Positions 1 through 10,540 of a stretch of DNA of 64,000 bases are shown here, in pieces (the first letter of the stretch is position 1; the number at the start of each line of letters is the position of its first letter). The notes beneath the pieces were generated by a model. The model worked only from the letters and a program-made list of their open reading frames with translations. It was not told the origin of the DNA and did no database searches. Both the position numbers and the translations under genes were made by a program. Where the stretch lies: the NCBI RefSeq assembly GCF_004027225.2, contig NC_044284.2, positions 40,472,420-40,536,419 of the forward strand, written 5' to 3'. The stretch is from Strigops habroptila. Lineage: Eukaryota; Chordata; Aves; Psittaciformes; Psittacidae.

Positions 1-896
1 CTCGGATGAGAAAACAGCTTCACACCAGCACAACCACCACTGTGAAAGCAATGCCCAGGGGAGCCTGGGGACAGCCTGGGGCACTGGGAAGCACAGCAGG
101 CTCTCCAGTCCAAACCTGATATTTCCAGATTTCTCAGTGGCTACAGACACTGGGGACATCATTAGGGGAGCACATGGGCTGAGAGCACCATAGCAATTTA
201 AACTCTGCTCTGTGCTGGACTTGGCCCTCCCTGGACCCTGGGGCTACAGCTGCAAAGTTGGCTCTGACAAGAAAATTTGGGAGCATGATGTCCCATCTCC
301 CAGGCATCTCCCCTTCCTCACTGAAGCTGGACAGCTAAACCGACTCCCACAGCAGCCCCCCACCCAGAACACTGCCCTTTTTAGCAGGAGAAAAGGCACT
401 ACCGCCTCATGCCACACACATAAAGACTAATCACCACAACCTGCACTGAGCCACCTGCCCCCACCCTGGAGCTGTGCCCTGTAGTCGTTTCCCATATCCT
501 CACTCCTCCTGCAATGCCCTGAATCCTTTGCTCGCACCAACCCACCACCCTATACCCTCCACCTACAGCACTAGGAAGGGGCAGGTTTAAGTCTTAAGCC
601 ACCTCTTCTAAAAAACCACCCTGCTTCTTCCTCCGTGTCGGAGAAACCCCATTACGGGAAGGCACTGGGTGTCTATGGGGCACCCACACAGGGAAGTACC
701 AGGAGCCCACCAGCCCAGGCAGCTGGTCCCCAGCACCGTGCCCTCCCTCTCTCGCTCCCCTTGGGATGTTCAAACTAATTGCCTTGTCTCCTGGAGCTTT
801 TAGCTGGAGCAAATAAAAGAAAAAGGGGGGGTGTGCCAAAACCCATAATAAGGTCTACAGTTCCTCTGAGCTACAAGGGCTGCTTTAAATTTCGGG

Positions 897-931
897 TTTT
901 TTTCCTTTTTCTTTTTTTTTTTTTTTTTTTA
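897..931. repeat. Poly(T) tract
   Basis: A T-run interrupted by a few C bases. It has no recognisable transposon body upstream or downstream, so I call it simple low-complexity sequence rather than a retroposon tail. Confidence 0.85.
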
Positions 932-941
932 TTTGAAGGAG

Positions 942-955
942 GTTTCCATGGTAAC
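942..955. promoter_or_regulatory. RFX X-box-like palindrome (site A)
   Basis: GTTTCCATGGTAAC is an imperfect dyad of the RFX X-box type (GTNRCC...RGYAAC), just downstream of a poly(T) tract in ASTN1 intron 1. It differs from the strict GTTGC-N4-GCAAC form at one base in each half. Binding is inferred from sequence only. Confidence 0.45.
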
Positions 956-2767
956 CGTCTCCCATCACACAAGAGCCTGTCCCTGGGATATTTGAGGGTT
1001 GCTAATATCTGCTTTCCCAGGCAGCCAGTGTGTTGTGACGGTGACATCGCAGCTGGGTTTTTTGTCAGGGGAGGAAGGTAGGAGTGCAGAAGAGAGGAAC
1101 TGCACCTCCTCTCTTGAGAGGTACCCCTACCAAAACCCAAGGTCAAGGTGCTGCCTGTACCCAGTTTCCCCCATCCATCAGGCAGACCTTCATCCCAAAG
1201 GGCTCCGGCAGCCAGATGATGGTTTCTCTTGGACCACAGGCCCGATCTGGGGAGCATTCCCAAGACAACACAGCCCTAGCTGGGCCAAGCACAAGCAATG
1301 TGTTCAAGCAAGGGCACAACCAGGGTCTCCTTATCATCTCCTGCCACTTTCTTCAACCCTTTTCCAACTCCTTTCCTCCACCAGGTTATTTTTCAGCTGG
1401 ATCAGCTCCCTGTGGGAGCAAAGTCAGCTCTCTGCATCCCCCATAGCTGCTTGCTCTGCTATGCTTGTTAGTCATCCTAATTACTGGAATGCCTCAGCGC
1501 CAGCCAGGACTGTCTCTCCTCTTGCATGAGGAACACAGACCCAAACCTTCTATGACTTATGTGCCACCACCAGCTAGAGGGTTCCTTAAGGATTCTTTAT
1601 GCCCCTTACATTATAAGTACCAAAAAAAGCCCCTGCCTGTTCCCCAGTAGATCTCAGGCTCTGCAGACAGGACACAGTGGAGGGCTCAGACCACTGCTTG
1701 AGCCCATCACCAGCAAACAAAGCCCCACAGCAAAGCAAAGCATGGGGTCAGCTTAGACCACATCTCAAAACAGACCCCAAATAGCCCAGCAGTGGCATCC
1801 ATCCCGAGCATCCCCTGGTTGTAGGGCAGCAAAACAGGATCAGAAATACCAGCGTGGCCCGTGGGAGCTGAGGATGCCCTCCTCTGGTGCTTTTCCAGAG
1901 TTAAGCTGTGGCGGGGCAGCCAGAACTTGTAAATAAAAATTCTTCTCTTATCTGGAGAAATCCCCCAGCCTCCAGAGCACTGCTGCTTGGGGTGAGCTGC
2001 TGTCCACAGGCAGGCAGGCTGCAGAGAAGCCAGAGCCTGGCAATTTACAAGTAAAAGGACACCAGTCTTAGATGACAGAGCCATCACCATCCTCACCAGA
2101 GGCTGCCTTAATCCTGCCAGGCAAGAATTCCTTCATATGAAGGACAACTCTGCAGCAAGACTCTAAGACATATTATTTCAGAGCCTCCATTTAGCTGGCT
2201 ATGCAACCATTAAGAAATAAAAATGGAATATAAACTAAACTAAAATAAAGTAAAATAAAAATAAGTTGGGAGGAAATGATATGCAGCCCAGGAGCAAATG
2301 CCACCAGTGTGGGAAGAGAAGGATAGAGGTGAGATAGTAGCATCAGGGAGGTGTGTATGGCTGCCCGAGGGTCTCCTCCACCACTGGAACCACAAACAAC
2401 TCTGGGAGGGCACAACATGCTGCAAAGCTTTGGGGGTCCTTGAGGAGCAGCCACACAGGCAGTCCAGCCCCTAAAACTAGGACAGATCTCAGGATGAGAA
2501 CAGGAGTGAGCATAAGCATCCCTGCCTGGATGCAGTCTGAGAAATTAAGGCTGGAGGTGGGAGCATTGCTCTGCATGTCCAGATGAAAAAGGGGGCCAGG
2601 CCCCCCACAACCTCCTTGGCTGAGCTCTGGTCTCCTGCCCACCACTGCCAGACCTGGATACCCACCACTGAAACACCAAGCAGCCCCATGCCCGCTCCCC
2701 CCACTGCTTTCTGGGTCAGCGAGATCCCCTCTCAGCCCGGCTGCTGCTGGAGCCAGCTGGATGCGCG

Positions 2768-2781
2768 GTTGCTGTGGCAAC
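2768..2781. promoter_or_regulatory. RFX X-box palindrome (site B)
   Basis: GTTGCTGTGGCAAC is an exact GTTGC-N4-GCAAC dyad, the high-affinity form of the RFX dimer site, in ASTN1 intron 1. It sits in a locally CpG-containing context (GCGCGGTTGC...). Function is inferred. Confidence 0.55.
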
Positions 2782-3834
2782 GGGTTCCCAGAGACAAAAT
2801 CCTTATTCCTTCGGATTTTTTCCTTTCTTAAGAAAAAACATGTAAGAGAGCATCTGCATCCGCCATGGCACCAAAACCTCCAATCCCAGTGAGAGTGGGT
2901 CAGCAACAGGCACAGCACGGGCAAGGTGTCCATAAGGATGGGGATGTGCACGCTGTACCTCCCTCCTGAGACTTGGTTACCCCCATTTTGGCCATGGAGG
3001 ACCCTGTGATCCAGGGATGCTGCCAACTTTCTTGCAGCATTTTTCACCCCAGCCACTGGGTTTTAAGGGCTGCCCCTGCTCACAGCTGAAGCTGGTGCTG
3101 GGCTCCATCACCTGGAGGAGGGTGTGTGGCCACGCATGGGGATGTTCTCAGCACTTCAATGGCTCTGGGCAGATCACCTCATCCACTCTGGCCTCATCAT
3201 TCAGCTGGAAAAGGGATGTGGAGAGATCAGGTTTCCATTGCAAGGCCAAGAGCAAGGGCAGGAACACGGTCCCACCAGCAGGTTGCACTCAAACGCTATC
3301 AGATGAGAGTGTCCTATCTCACCAAGTGTGCCAGGCCAGGTCCCTCTCTGCTTTCCTGAAGCTCTTGCAAGACCCCAGGCCTTGGTGGCAAGCATCTCAC
3401 ACGGCAGACCAGACAGCCCGCAGCACTCTGGATGCTACTGACAATGTCCCACCAGCAGCAACAACTCCAGGAGGATGTAGGAAGAAGGTGGCATGCCTGG
3501 ATTTGCAATAGATGTAAACCCCAAGCATCCACCTCAAATTCACCCCACAGCAACGGGAACTGGGGTTAGGACCCCAACCAGGTAACAGAAAGGGAATTAA
3601 GCGCATGCCCCTGCCAGGGTGGTTTTTGCCAAGGGCAAGAGGGCTGCTGAGGCAGAGAGTTTTGGGATTGCTTCTCCCCCACAGGCCCTGCTGTGGTTGT
3701 GTTGGGACCCCCCCAAGTGAACTCCCTGGCCACCCTCCAAGCCACCCAGCAGGGAGGTGCCAGTGGCCACCCTCTCAGCCAGGCACATTAGAACATAGAT
3801 CATAGCACCGGGTTTCAGTGCATGAGACAGTGTC

Positions 3835-4075
3835 CAGGATCAAAGCCAAGTTCAATTAATGGCTCACAATCTTATTAGAGAAATTATTTCAGGATCTTGA
3901 GTAAAAGTCCGATATATCCACTCCATTCCATTAGTCAGGCTCATTTAGTAATTCAATCAATCTAAGCAAGGCAATTGAGCTCCTCTAGTATAATTTAACT
4001 CATTTGTTCTCTAGGTACTTAAGAATTTCTTAATATTTGCTCCATTATTTCACCATTACACCTATTTCCAGGTGC
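3835..4075. other. Candidate conserved non-coding element, ASTN1 intron 1
   Basis: An abrupt AT-rich block inside GC-rich intron. It carries many TAAT/ATTA homeodomain cores (TTATTAGAG, TAGTAATTCAATCAAT, CAATTGAG, AATTTAACTC), no simple-repeat character and no open frame. This texture is typical of deeply conserved developmental enhancers, but conservation itself cannot be seen from one sequence. Confidence 0.35.
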
Positions 4076-4424
4076 AAGGTTCACACTGGAGCAATGCTGT
4101 GGGTCCCATGGTGGGACCAGCCCCACTGTAGCCCTCTGCTGTGCCCTGTTCTCGTGAAATGGTGACATGTGATGGGGAAGGGGTGCTCTGGGAATGATGC
4201 CAAGGTGCCAGTGCCTCCCCTGGAAATTAAGTCAAGCTGGGGACTGGTACTAGAAGGCCCTGAGAAATGCTTTCCCACCACAGAGAGCTGCGACCAAAGA
4301 GCTGCCCTGAGTGCCACCAGTTTTGGGACCCACAACCAGCACAGAGATCCAGGTGAGAGGAAGAGCCAAGCAAGTCCAACCAAAACCCAATGGGATGCTC
4401 TTCCCACTTGATGTGGAAGTAGAC

Positions 4425-4451
4425 AAAAAAAAAAAAAAAAAAAAAATAAAA
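4425..4451. repeat. Poly(A) tract
   Basis: A run of 22 A, then TAAAAA. No adjacent recognisable retroelement body, so it is treated as a simple homopolymer. Confidence 0.85.
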
Positions 4452-4812
4452 AGGGATAACACAAGCCCTGCAACCTCTTGGCTCCTGTTTCCCTCCTCTG
4501 GAGACATTTAGGACTTGGGGGTTCAGGGCAGCTGGGGAACACACCACCCACAGTCCACAGCAGTGGGGAGACATGTGGGATTAGGATGAGAGCCGACAGG
4601 TGTCACATCTCACTGCCTCGCTGCGCAGCCTGGAAGGAGAGCCAGGGTGGGCAGGCATGCTGGTGGCCTGTCACCCCAATTAGCAGCAGCCCACATCACT
4701 GCAGTGATCTGTCTCGCATCCCCACAACCCACCATGCTATCCCATAATTAACCCAGGGAAGTCAAGGCCAGAGCATCCACCAGCACAGCCAAGAGCTTAG
4801 CTGGGATTTAAC

Positions 4813-5045
4813 AAAAAAAAAAAAAAAAAAATTGATTAGCTATTTCGAGGAGATATTCCAGAGCAGTTAAATATGCCCAGCTCCTCAGTGCCTTTGAAAA
4901 ATCTCACCCCTCTAAAAAATTAGAATTGATTTTGTATTTAAAAAGGAATCTATTTAATTTAAAAGTAAGATAATTTGAAATCATGACAGCTTGTATTAAG
5001 GCCTGAGTTTATGATAATCTATTAAAGTCACTGAAGTTAAGAACC
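4813..5045. other. Poly(A) run followed by AT-rich candidate conserved element
   Basis: An A-run at 4813-4831 leads into an AT-rich block with ATTGATTAGC, TTGATTTTGTATTTAAAA, ATTTAATTTAAAAG and a GATAATC-type site. It has no open frame and no known repeat signature. It may be an intronic enhancer of ASTN1, inferred from base composition and motif density only. Confidence 0.35.
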
Positions 5046-5194
5046 TTCTCCCATCCTCTGCTGCCAAGGCTCCTGTGAAGGTGATGGGGAATGGGGGAAG
5101 CTGGGGGGTGAGGGGCGGTGCTAACCCTATTTCAGGCTACAGCAGCTGGACTGGAAACTGGTGAGGCAGAAAAAGCTCCTTCAGCTCCTCCACA

Positions 5195-5800
5195 CTCAGG
5201 GAAAGAGAAAGAGAATATCAAAAACTATCCGGTATTTCAGGATCTTGAATTATCCAGTGCCCAGAAAGCATGGGTTCGAGCCATCGGCTGCGTTTTCAAG
5301 TTCCTCACGTCGATTTTACACACAAAAAGGTACTTTAAGACTTCACTTTTCTAATACCTTGTTCATTACAGAGAAGGCAAAGGAGTCAAAGGCACCGTCT
5401 TTCATGCGTTTCTTTAATTGCATCGCAAATCTCTGCCAAGCCCATGGGGCCACGGGAAGCCAGGATGCTAATAAATACCCCACTTGCCGGTTTATAACCT
5501 GCGAAGGATGGGGCCCAAAAAAATTAGCAGCCTGCAGGAGTGTGAATCCAGTTAATGACATATCAAACGCGGCTGGATGCTGCCGAGCCAAGCAGTGAGG
5601 AAGAAGGGGGTGTGAAGGTTAGCGGACAGGGAATATTGAACTGCTAATTAGCATTTCTAAATAGCCACCGACCAGTGAGACACGGCCTCCGTTTAGGAGA
5701 AAATACAACTAATGCAACGAACATAAAACGAGATGAAAGGCAACCATTTCAAATTGAGGTTTCCTTGATTTAAAGCAGGATGAAACCGGGTGATTTTAAA
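5195..5800. other. Candidate conserved non-coding cluster, ASTN1 intron 1
   Basis: About 600 bases of intermediate GC that retain CpGs outside any CpG island (TTCGAGCC, CGGCTGCG, CACGTCGATT, CAAACGCGG, CAACGAAC, AAACGAGATG). They also contain homeodomain-type motifs such as CTAATTAGC near 5645. CpG retention in non-promoter AT-rich DNA is a common sign of purifying selection. Two short open frames cross it (5118-5354, 5161-5598), but neither shows splice boundaries or a known domain. Confidence 0.4.
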
Positions 5801-7708
5801 TGCAGGCAGCCCCACGCACACCAGCGAGCAGCCCCATCCCTGCTCCCACGCCCTTGCCACTTCCCGAAAATTCAGGAGGTGGGAAAACAACCCACAGCAA
5901 AACAGGAGGATGGTGTCAGAGTCCCTGTGAGGACATGCATATAGAACAGTGTGGGTTTTCATGGATACAAGCATGAAAGGCAATACACATGGGGACCACG
6001 TGTGCCGAACTGCTCCTGAGCAAACACGGGCAGCGAGGCAGCACATGCACAAGAAGGCAGCAAGTGCAATTAAAACACACTCTGTTTGTTAGCAAAGGGA
6101 GCTACAAAGCAGCTGAAATCCGTGCCGAAGTGTCCTCCCTTGTCCCACACCAGGAGGAGGAATAATAATCCCACAAAATAATCCCACTAATAATCCCACG
6201 AATGATCCCTCTGCTTTCGGAGGAACACAGGATCAGGTGCAGGATCTGCATGTTTGGGTGGGCTGAGCACCAATGCACTCAACACACCCGCCTCTGGCAC
6301 CAGAACGGTGCACAGGAAGTGAGCATCAAGCAATAACTCACCCTCTTGGGTAAAGAGAAATACAAAGCTAAAGCTGTGGGAAGCAGATCGAGGCAAGCCA
6401 AAGCAAGCGCATCTCCCTAAGCCCTCCACCAAGCCACAGCTCAGGGAGAAGCAAATGCATGAAGGTGATGTATGTCAGTCCCCCCACATGACATTCCCAC
6501 CACCCCCTGCAGACCCTCAGTCAGGAGACCGCCCAGGTCCCCCATCATCCCCACTGGCGCAGGCAAACCCCAGCAGAGCTTGGCATGGAAAGGTCCATCA
6601 GAGTCCCTGGCACACCAACCCACCTGCAGTGAGGGGATGCCCACAACCTCCACACTCATTATTCAGTTGATTACGTTACTGGAGCAATTCACTGGGGGCA
6701 GGAGTGACAGCCAGTTTTGGGGTGCCCAGGTCAACACACACTCCTGGCACTTTGCTTTCAGCAAGCACCATATATAGCTCTCCAAAGACCCCAGCGCATA
6801 TCCAGCTAGGGAAAAAGCCTTGACATCAGTGGGATGCTCAGCTTGGCCACCTGGCTTGGCCACAGCCAGGGGAGTGCCACAAAGGACGGGGAAACCACTC
6901 ATGCCAGTCTCTCTGAATGATGGCCAAGCTTGCAAGCACTTGAATTATTTAGGGAGGTTTGGAGGGGACAGCCAGGGCCAAAGGGGGATGACACCCAACC
7001 ACCCTTGGGCTCCCCAATCCCTGACCCTTTCCTGGCTACTTCCCTTGCCCCTTCCCCTGCCACAGTTGCAGTCTGCCGCAGCCACCTCCCCACCCTCTTT
7101 GGGGGGAAACTGAGGCAGAGAGCAACCTCAAAGGAGTTGCTCAAGAGCCCACATGGCACAGCCAATGTGCCACTGCCAGGAACACCTGCGTGTCACCACC
7201 TGCCCTTCATGGTGCTCCCAGCCCAAACCCAGGCTTTCCCTGGCCCAGGGGCACCACCCTGGGGTCTGGTCCAAGCTCCTGCCAACCAGTGGGGCAGCTC
7301 CCCTCCCTTAGGGAGCCCCTTCCCTGTACACAGGCCCTGGGACCAAAAGCCACCAAGAGGAGTGGCAGCTGCCCAACTCCAGGCTCAGAGGCATGGACAT
7401 GGGTGTGCAGATTATCCACCACTCTGACACACTATTATACATTCAAACTCAACAAGGTGGGCACAACTAATGGGGTTTGCCAGAGGTGGTGCTATCAGCA
7501 CCGTGTGAACCCAGGTTCTTGGAAGAATATGCTCAAACACACTTTCCAGCCCATGGCTGTGGAAACATAAACAGCCACTGACACCAGTTCAACCTCACAT
7601 GGCCATGTCCCCACTGAGTGCAGAGTGCTTTTGCAAGACCTCTATGCAGTCCAGGGCTTCTGCCACGCAAAAGCAGTGCCCAGGCTAGTAATAATACCAA
7701 CACCACCA

Positions 7709-7765
7709 CCCACACATGGCAAAGGATGACAACAACAACAATAATAATACCCACACATGGCAAAG
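7709..7765. repeat. Short direct repeat flanking an AAC/AAT triplet run
   Basis: A 16-base motif ending in CACACATGGCAAAG occurs at 7709-7724 and 7750-7765. Between the copies is (AAC)n/(AAT)n triplet sequence. It looks like local slippage duplication. Confidence 0.7.
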
Positions 7766-8474
7766 TGGCCAGGTCATCTTCCAAGCAAGCCCTCTCACGG
7801 GAGGGAGGGAGATATAACACAGCATTTCCCAGGAGTCACCAAGCCAAAACCCCTGCAAACAGGGGCCTGCAAGGTGCCTCTTCTGCCAGCCCAGCCCCAA
7901 GCCCCAGCATCCTAGGCGGGGAGACTTTCACTAGGATCACCTCTGTGTCTCCACAGGCCAAACCCCTTAATGACAGGGCCAGCACCCACAGGCTTTTGGG
8001 GGACCAATGTTCCAGGTGGCAACACCTAGAAGAGCCTGGTCTCCACCAGAACATCAGGGTGCACTAGCACAGGACCAGCCATCCTTGTATTTGCCTGGTG
8101 GCGGTAAGAGACGGGGGCAAAAGCAGCTGTCAGCCCAGCATCATCAGTGTAAGCCCTGGGTGCAGCAGGGGCTGTTGGTGCAGGTGGATCTTTTCTTGCA
8201 CTGCCCAGCATATTACACCTCATGGATTTGAAAAATCCTGGGGAAAATCCCTGCAGTATCAGCCAGGGGCCACGCACAGGGATCCTGCCAGATCACAGCC
8301 ACACACCCCTGCCCAGACGCTCCTCACTGGCAGCATCCCAGGCTCCAGGGCTCATCGGAGCAGGCCCAAGAGGGCCAGGAGAACACACGCTCACGTTGCC
8401 TTTGGGGCATCGAGGTGGCGCGAGGCTGGCGGCCATGCCTGTGTGTCCCCCTGCATCTGCAGCACTGCGGCCCT

Positions 8475-8488
8475 GTTGCCACAGCAAC
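8475..8488. promoter_or_regulatory. RFX X-box palindrome (site C)
   Basis: GTTGCCACAGCAAC is an exact GTTGC-N4-GCAAC dyad in ASTN1 intron 1, about 1.6 kb inside the gene from exon 1 and within a GC-rich stretch at about 8390-8520. Function is inferred. Confidence 0.55.
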
Positions 8489-9634
8489 GCTCTCCGGCCT
8501 CCGCCGCAGCATCCCACAGCACAGGGCTTGGACCAGGGGACAAGGGGGCCACACAGCCTGCTGCTCCTTCCCCACACAGCTCCCGGCCTTGAGCAAACCA
8601 GGCCAGGGTGTTCCCACATACCTCCCCACCTATAGCATCAAAAGCCCCCCACCTTCCTCTGCCTTTCCCATGGGAAAAGGGGGATGCCCATGCAGCAGCG
8701 AGTGCTGCCTCAAGCCCACACAGCACCCAGGACCGGGGGCTTTTTTGCACACACATGGACGGAGGTGACAAAGCGCTGGGGAGAAGACCCAACCCACCAG
8801 GTTGGGGCCACTGCTATACTCTGCCTGCATGCAAGAGTGGCACTCTTGCAAAGAGGGGCAATGCCACACAAAGCAACACACTAGTGCCTCATTTTTGGGC
8901 CAACATTCAGACGAGGATGGTATTTTAAAAACTGCAAAGGGTGCCCAAGGTGCTGCAAGAGCAGCAGCAGGTGGACAAGGCTTGCAGGAGGTGTTCACAG
9001 CCACTGAGGGGCTGCTAGGAAAGCAACAGTAGCATCTGCCCAGGGCAGAGGGTTACATGCAGGTGGTGGTAGGAAACTGGTATTCTGCACCAATGCCACT
9101 AAAAATGAAAAATCTCAGTGACTTGTTCCACCGGGAGGGTCCCTGCTCACAAGTGGCAGAGGCCTTGCTCAGATCCCAGCATTAACAATGGAGCAAATTA
9201 TTGGCTTTTTTTGGCAGAAAAGAACTGAAAAAACCCATCAGATTTGGGTAGATGAGCCTCAGGCAGTGGGTGAAATGCAGAGGCCTGGCTAGAGCAGGTG
9301 GGATCCACCTGGACCATGTGAGCAGGCCAAAGCCTAAAACCTGGGAGCAGGAACACTGGAGTCAGCATACACAGGTAGGATGGGAAATATTGGGCACCAT
9401 TTTTCCACCAGGCTGCAGGAAAGGTGACAATGCTGAGGGGCATGCAAAGCAGAAAACCTTACCTCCAGGCAGGCACGCTGGAAGCAGACTGTGGGCCTCC
9501 TGCCAGCACAAGCCACCAGTGGCCATGCACTGAGCTGGGGACAAGCCCTGCAGATGACAACCTGGGAGTGCATCGCGCACCCCAGGCCTGCAGCATCTCC
9601 ATGGCATCCAGCCTGGTGCTACAGCCAGTGTCCA

Positions 9635-9742
9635 GATGCTGCAGCAGGGTGAACCAGCACCGGGGCCGAGATGCTGCAGCAGGGCGGCAGGTGCCACGGC
9701 CAGGGCCGAGGTGCTGCAGCGGGGTGAACCGGTACCGGGGCA
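9635..9742. repeat. GC-rich minisatellite beside the ASTN1 exon 1 donor
   Basis: About three imperfect units of 34-40 bp (starting near 9635, 9669 and 9709), each built on a GATGCTGCAGCAGGG-type core followed by a GGTGAACCGGTACCGGGG-type half. The array lies inside the ASTN1 CpG island, about 100 bp into intron 1 from the donor. Confidence 0.75.
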
Positions 9743-10380
9743 GAGAGGCCGCAGGGGACCCCTGAGCGCCGGTGCCGCAGGGAGGAGCCCCGCAGCCGGG
9801 GATGCTCGGGACCCGCCGCGCACGGGCCCTGCCCGCAGGCTCACCCAGCACGAAGTAAGGCAGCTCCGTGTTCTCCAGGTCATCCACCACCACCATCTCG
9901 CCGGGGAAGTCGTTGCGTACGGAGAAGAGCAGCTTAGGCTCGGCGGCCGAGGGGCCGTGCATGATGCTGAGGTCGTTCTCCCGCAGGAAGGGCAGCGCCG
10001 ACACCGTGATGCTCTTCAGCTTGCACTCTAGCTCCTTGGCCACCGCCTCCGCCGCCGCCTCGGCGGGGCCGCTGCCCGCAGCCAGGCAGCAGCCGGCGAG
10101 CAGGGAGCACAGCCCGGCCAAAGCCATCTTGGAGCCCCGCGCCGCGCTCAGAGCGCCGGGCGGGCGGCGGCGGCGAGGGGCGGGGACGCGGGGCCCGGCG
10201 CCTCCCCGTGCGGCTCGGCACGGCACGGCACTGCACAGCTCGGTTTCCCCGGCCCCGCGCCTCCCCCCTCCTCCGCTTCTCCAATCTTTCCCCCCACCCA
10301 TGGAAAACCGTGCGGGCTGCGGAGCGATGCGGTGGCGGGAGAGGTGCCGGTGCTGCCTGGCCCAACCCGCCTACCTTTGC
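9640..10380 (-). promoter_or_regulatory. ASTN1: CpG island with the ASTN1 promoter and exon 1
   Basis: CpG-dense, GC-rich sequence covers exon 1, its 5' UTR and the first bases of intron 1. GC boxes and Pu/Py tracts lie at about 10150-10280. No clear TATA box is visible at a suitable distance on the minus strand, which suits a dispersed CpG-island promoter. The transcription start probably lies at about 10200-10350, but the sequence alone does not fix it. Confidence 0.7.
9845..10127 (-). CDS. ASTN1: Astrotactin-1, first coding exon (partial gene)
   Basis: Read on the minus strand, this exon encodes 94 residues plus one base of the next codon. It starts MALAGLC and runs through [20 protein letters not shown] to ELPYFVL, which I recognise as the N-terminus of astrotactin-1. 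Residues 1-18 form a hydrophobic, alanine/leucine/cysteine-rich signal peptide; the rest is the start of the extracellular region before the first membrane segment. The start at 10127 matches the known start of the family. An in-frame ATG farther upstream (10299) would add a low-complexity Arg/Pro/Gly stretch and is rejected. The exon ends at a donor reading CTGG|GTGAGC (GT at 9844-9843), leaving phase 1, which fits the known VL-E junction (G + AA). ASTN1 is a neuronal membrane glycoprotein used in glial-guided migration and in trafficking of adhesion proteins. Remaining exons lie off the left edge. It is head to head with BRINP2. Confidence 0.95.
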
Positions 10381-10413
10381 CTCCTTCCGCACTGAGTGTA
10401 ACCTACAAGTACG

Positions 10414-10540
10414 CCCCAGGAGAAATCACAGACTTCTGAAGTCATGGACGTCCAAAATCCCACGAGAAATCACAGACCCCAAAGCCCCAGGAGAAGCCAC
10501 TGACCTCCAAAATCCCAGGAGAAGTCATGGACCTCCAAAG
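10414..10540. repeat. Minisatellite of 26-29 bp units between the two promoters
   Basis: Four to five degenerate units of the form CCCAGGAGAAATCACAGACC / TCCAAAATC run head to tail (boundaries near 10414, 10442, 10459, 10485 and 10514). Units differ at several bases, so the array is not freshly amplified. It lies just outside the ASTN1 CpG island in the ASTN1-BRINP2 gap. Confidence 0.75.

Larger units (their letters stand above)
1..9844 (-). other. ASTN1: ASTN1 intron 1 (5' part)
   Basis: The sequence downstream of the ASTN1 exon 1 donor, on the minus strand, runs to the window edge without any recognisable second exon. Open frames here are short, lack splice context and match nothing I know. 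The intron is a mosaic of GC-rich ordinary sequence with small homopolymer runs, plus an AT-rich domain at about 3835-5800 that retains CpGs and homeodomain-type TAAT cores and is listed separately as candidate conserved elements. Three RFX-type palindromes sit at 942, 2768 and 8475. A long first intron carrying regulatory elements is usual for developmental neural genes. That the intron continues past position 1 is inferred from the gene's known structure. Confidence 0.88.

Noticed and set aside
871-1263. 130-residue minus-strand frame ending in a lysine run
   Set aside because: The lysines come from the poly(T) tract; the rest has no domain or exon borders.
5118-5598. Possible alternative exon of ASTN1 in intron 1
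   Set aside because: The best open frames are on the plus strand, opposite to ASTN1; the minus-strand frame (5343-5591) lacks acceptor/donor pairs and known sequence.
1-9844. MIR488, which lies in an ASTN1 intron in mammals
   Set aside because: Its mature sequence was not found on the minus strand here; it belongs to a later intron outside the window.
10128-10301. In-frame N-terminal extension of ASTN1 from an ATG at 10299
   Set aside because: The added residues are Arg/Pro/Gly low-complexity typical of a CpG-island 5' UTR, and the known protein starts at MALAGLC with a signal peptide immediately after.
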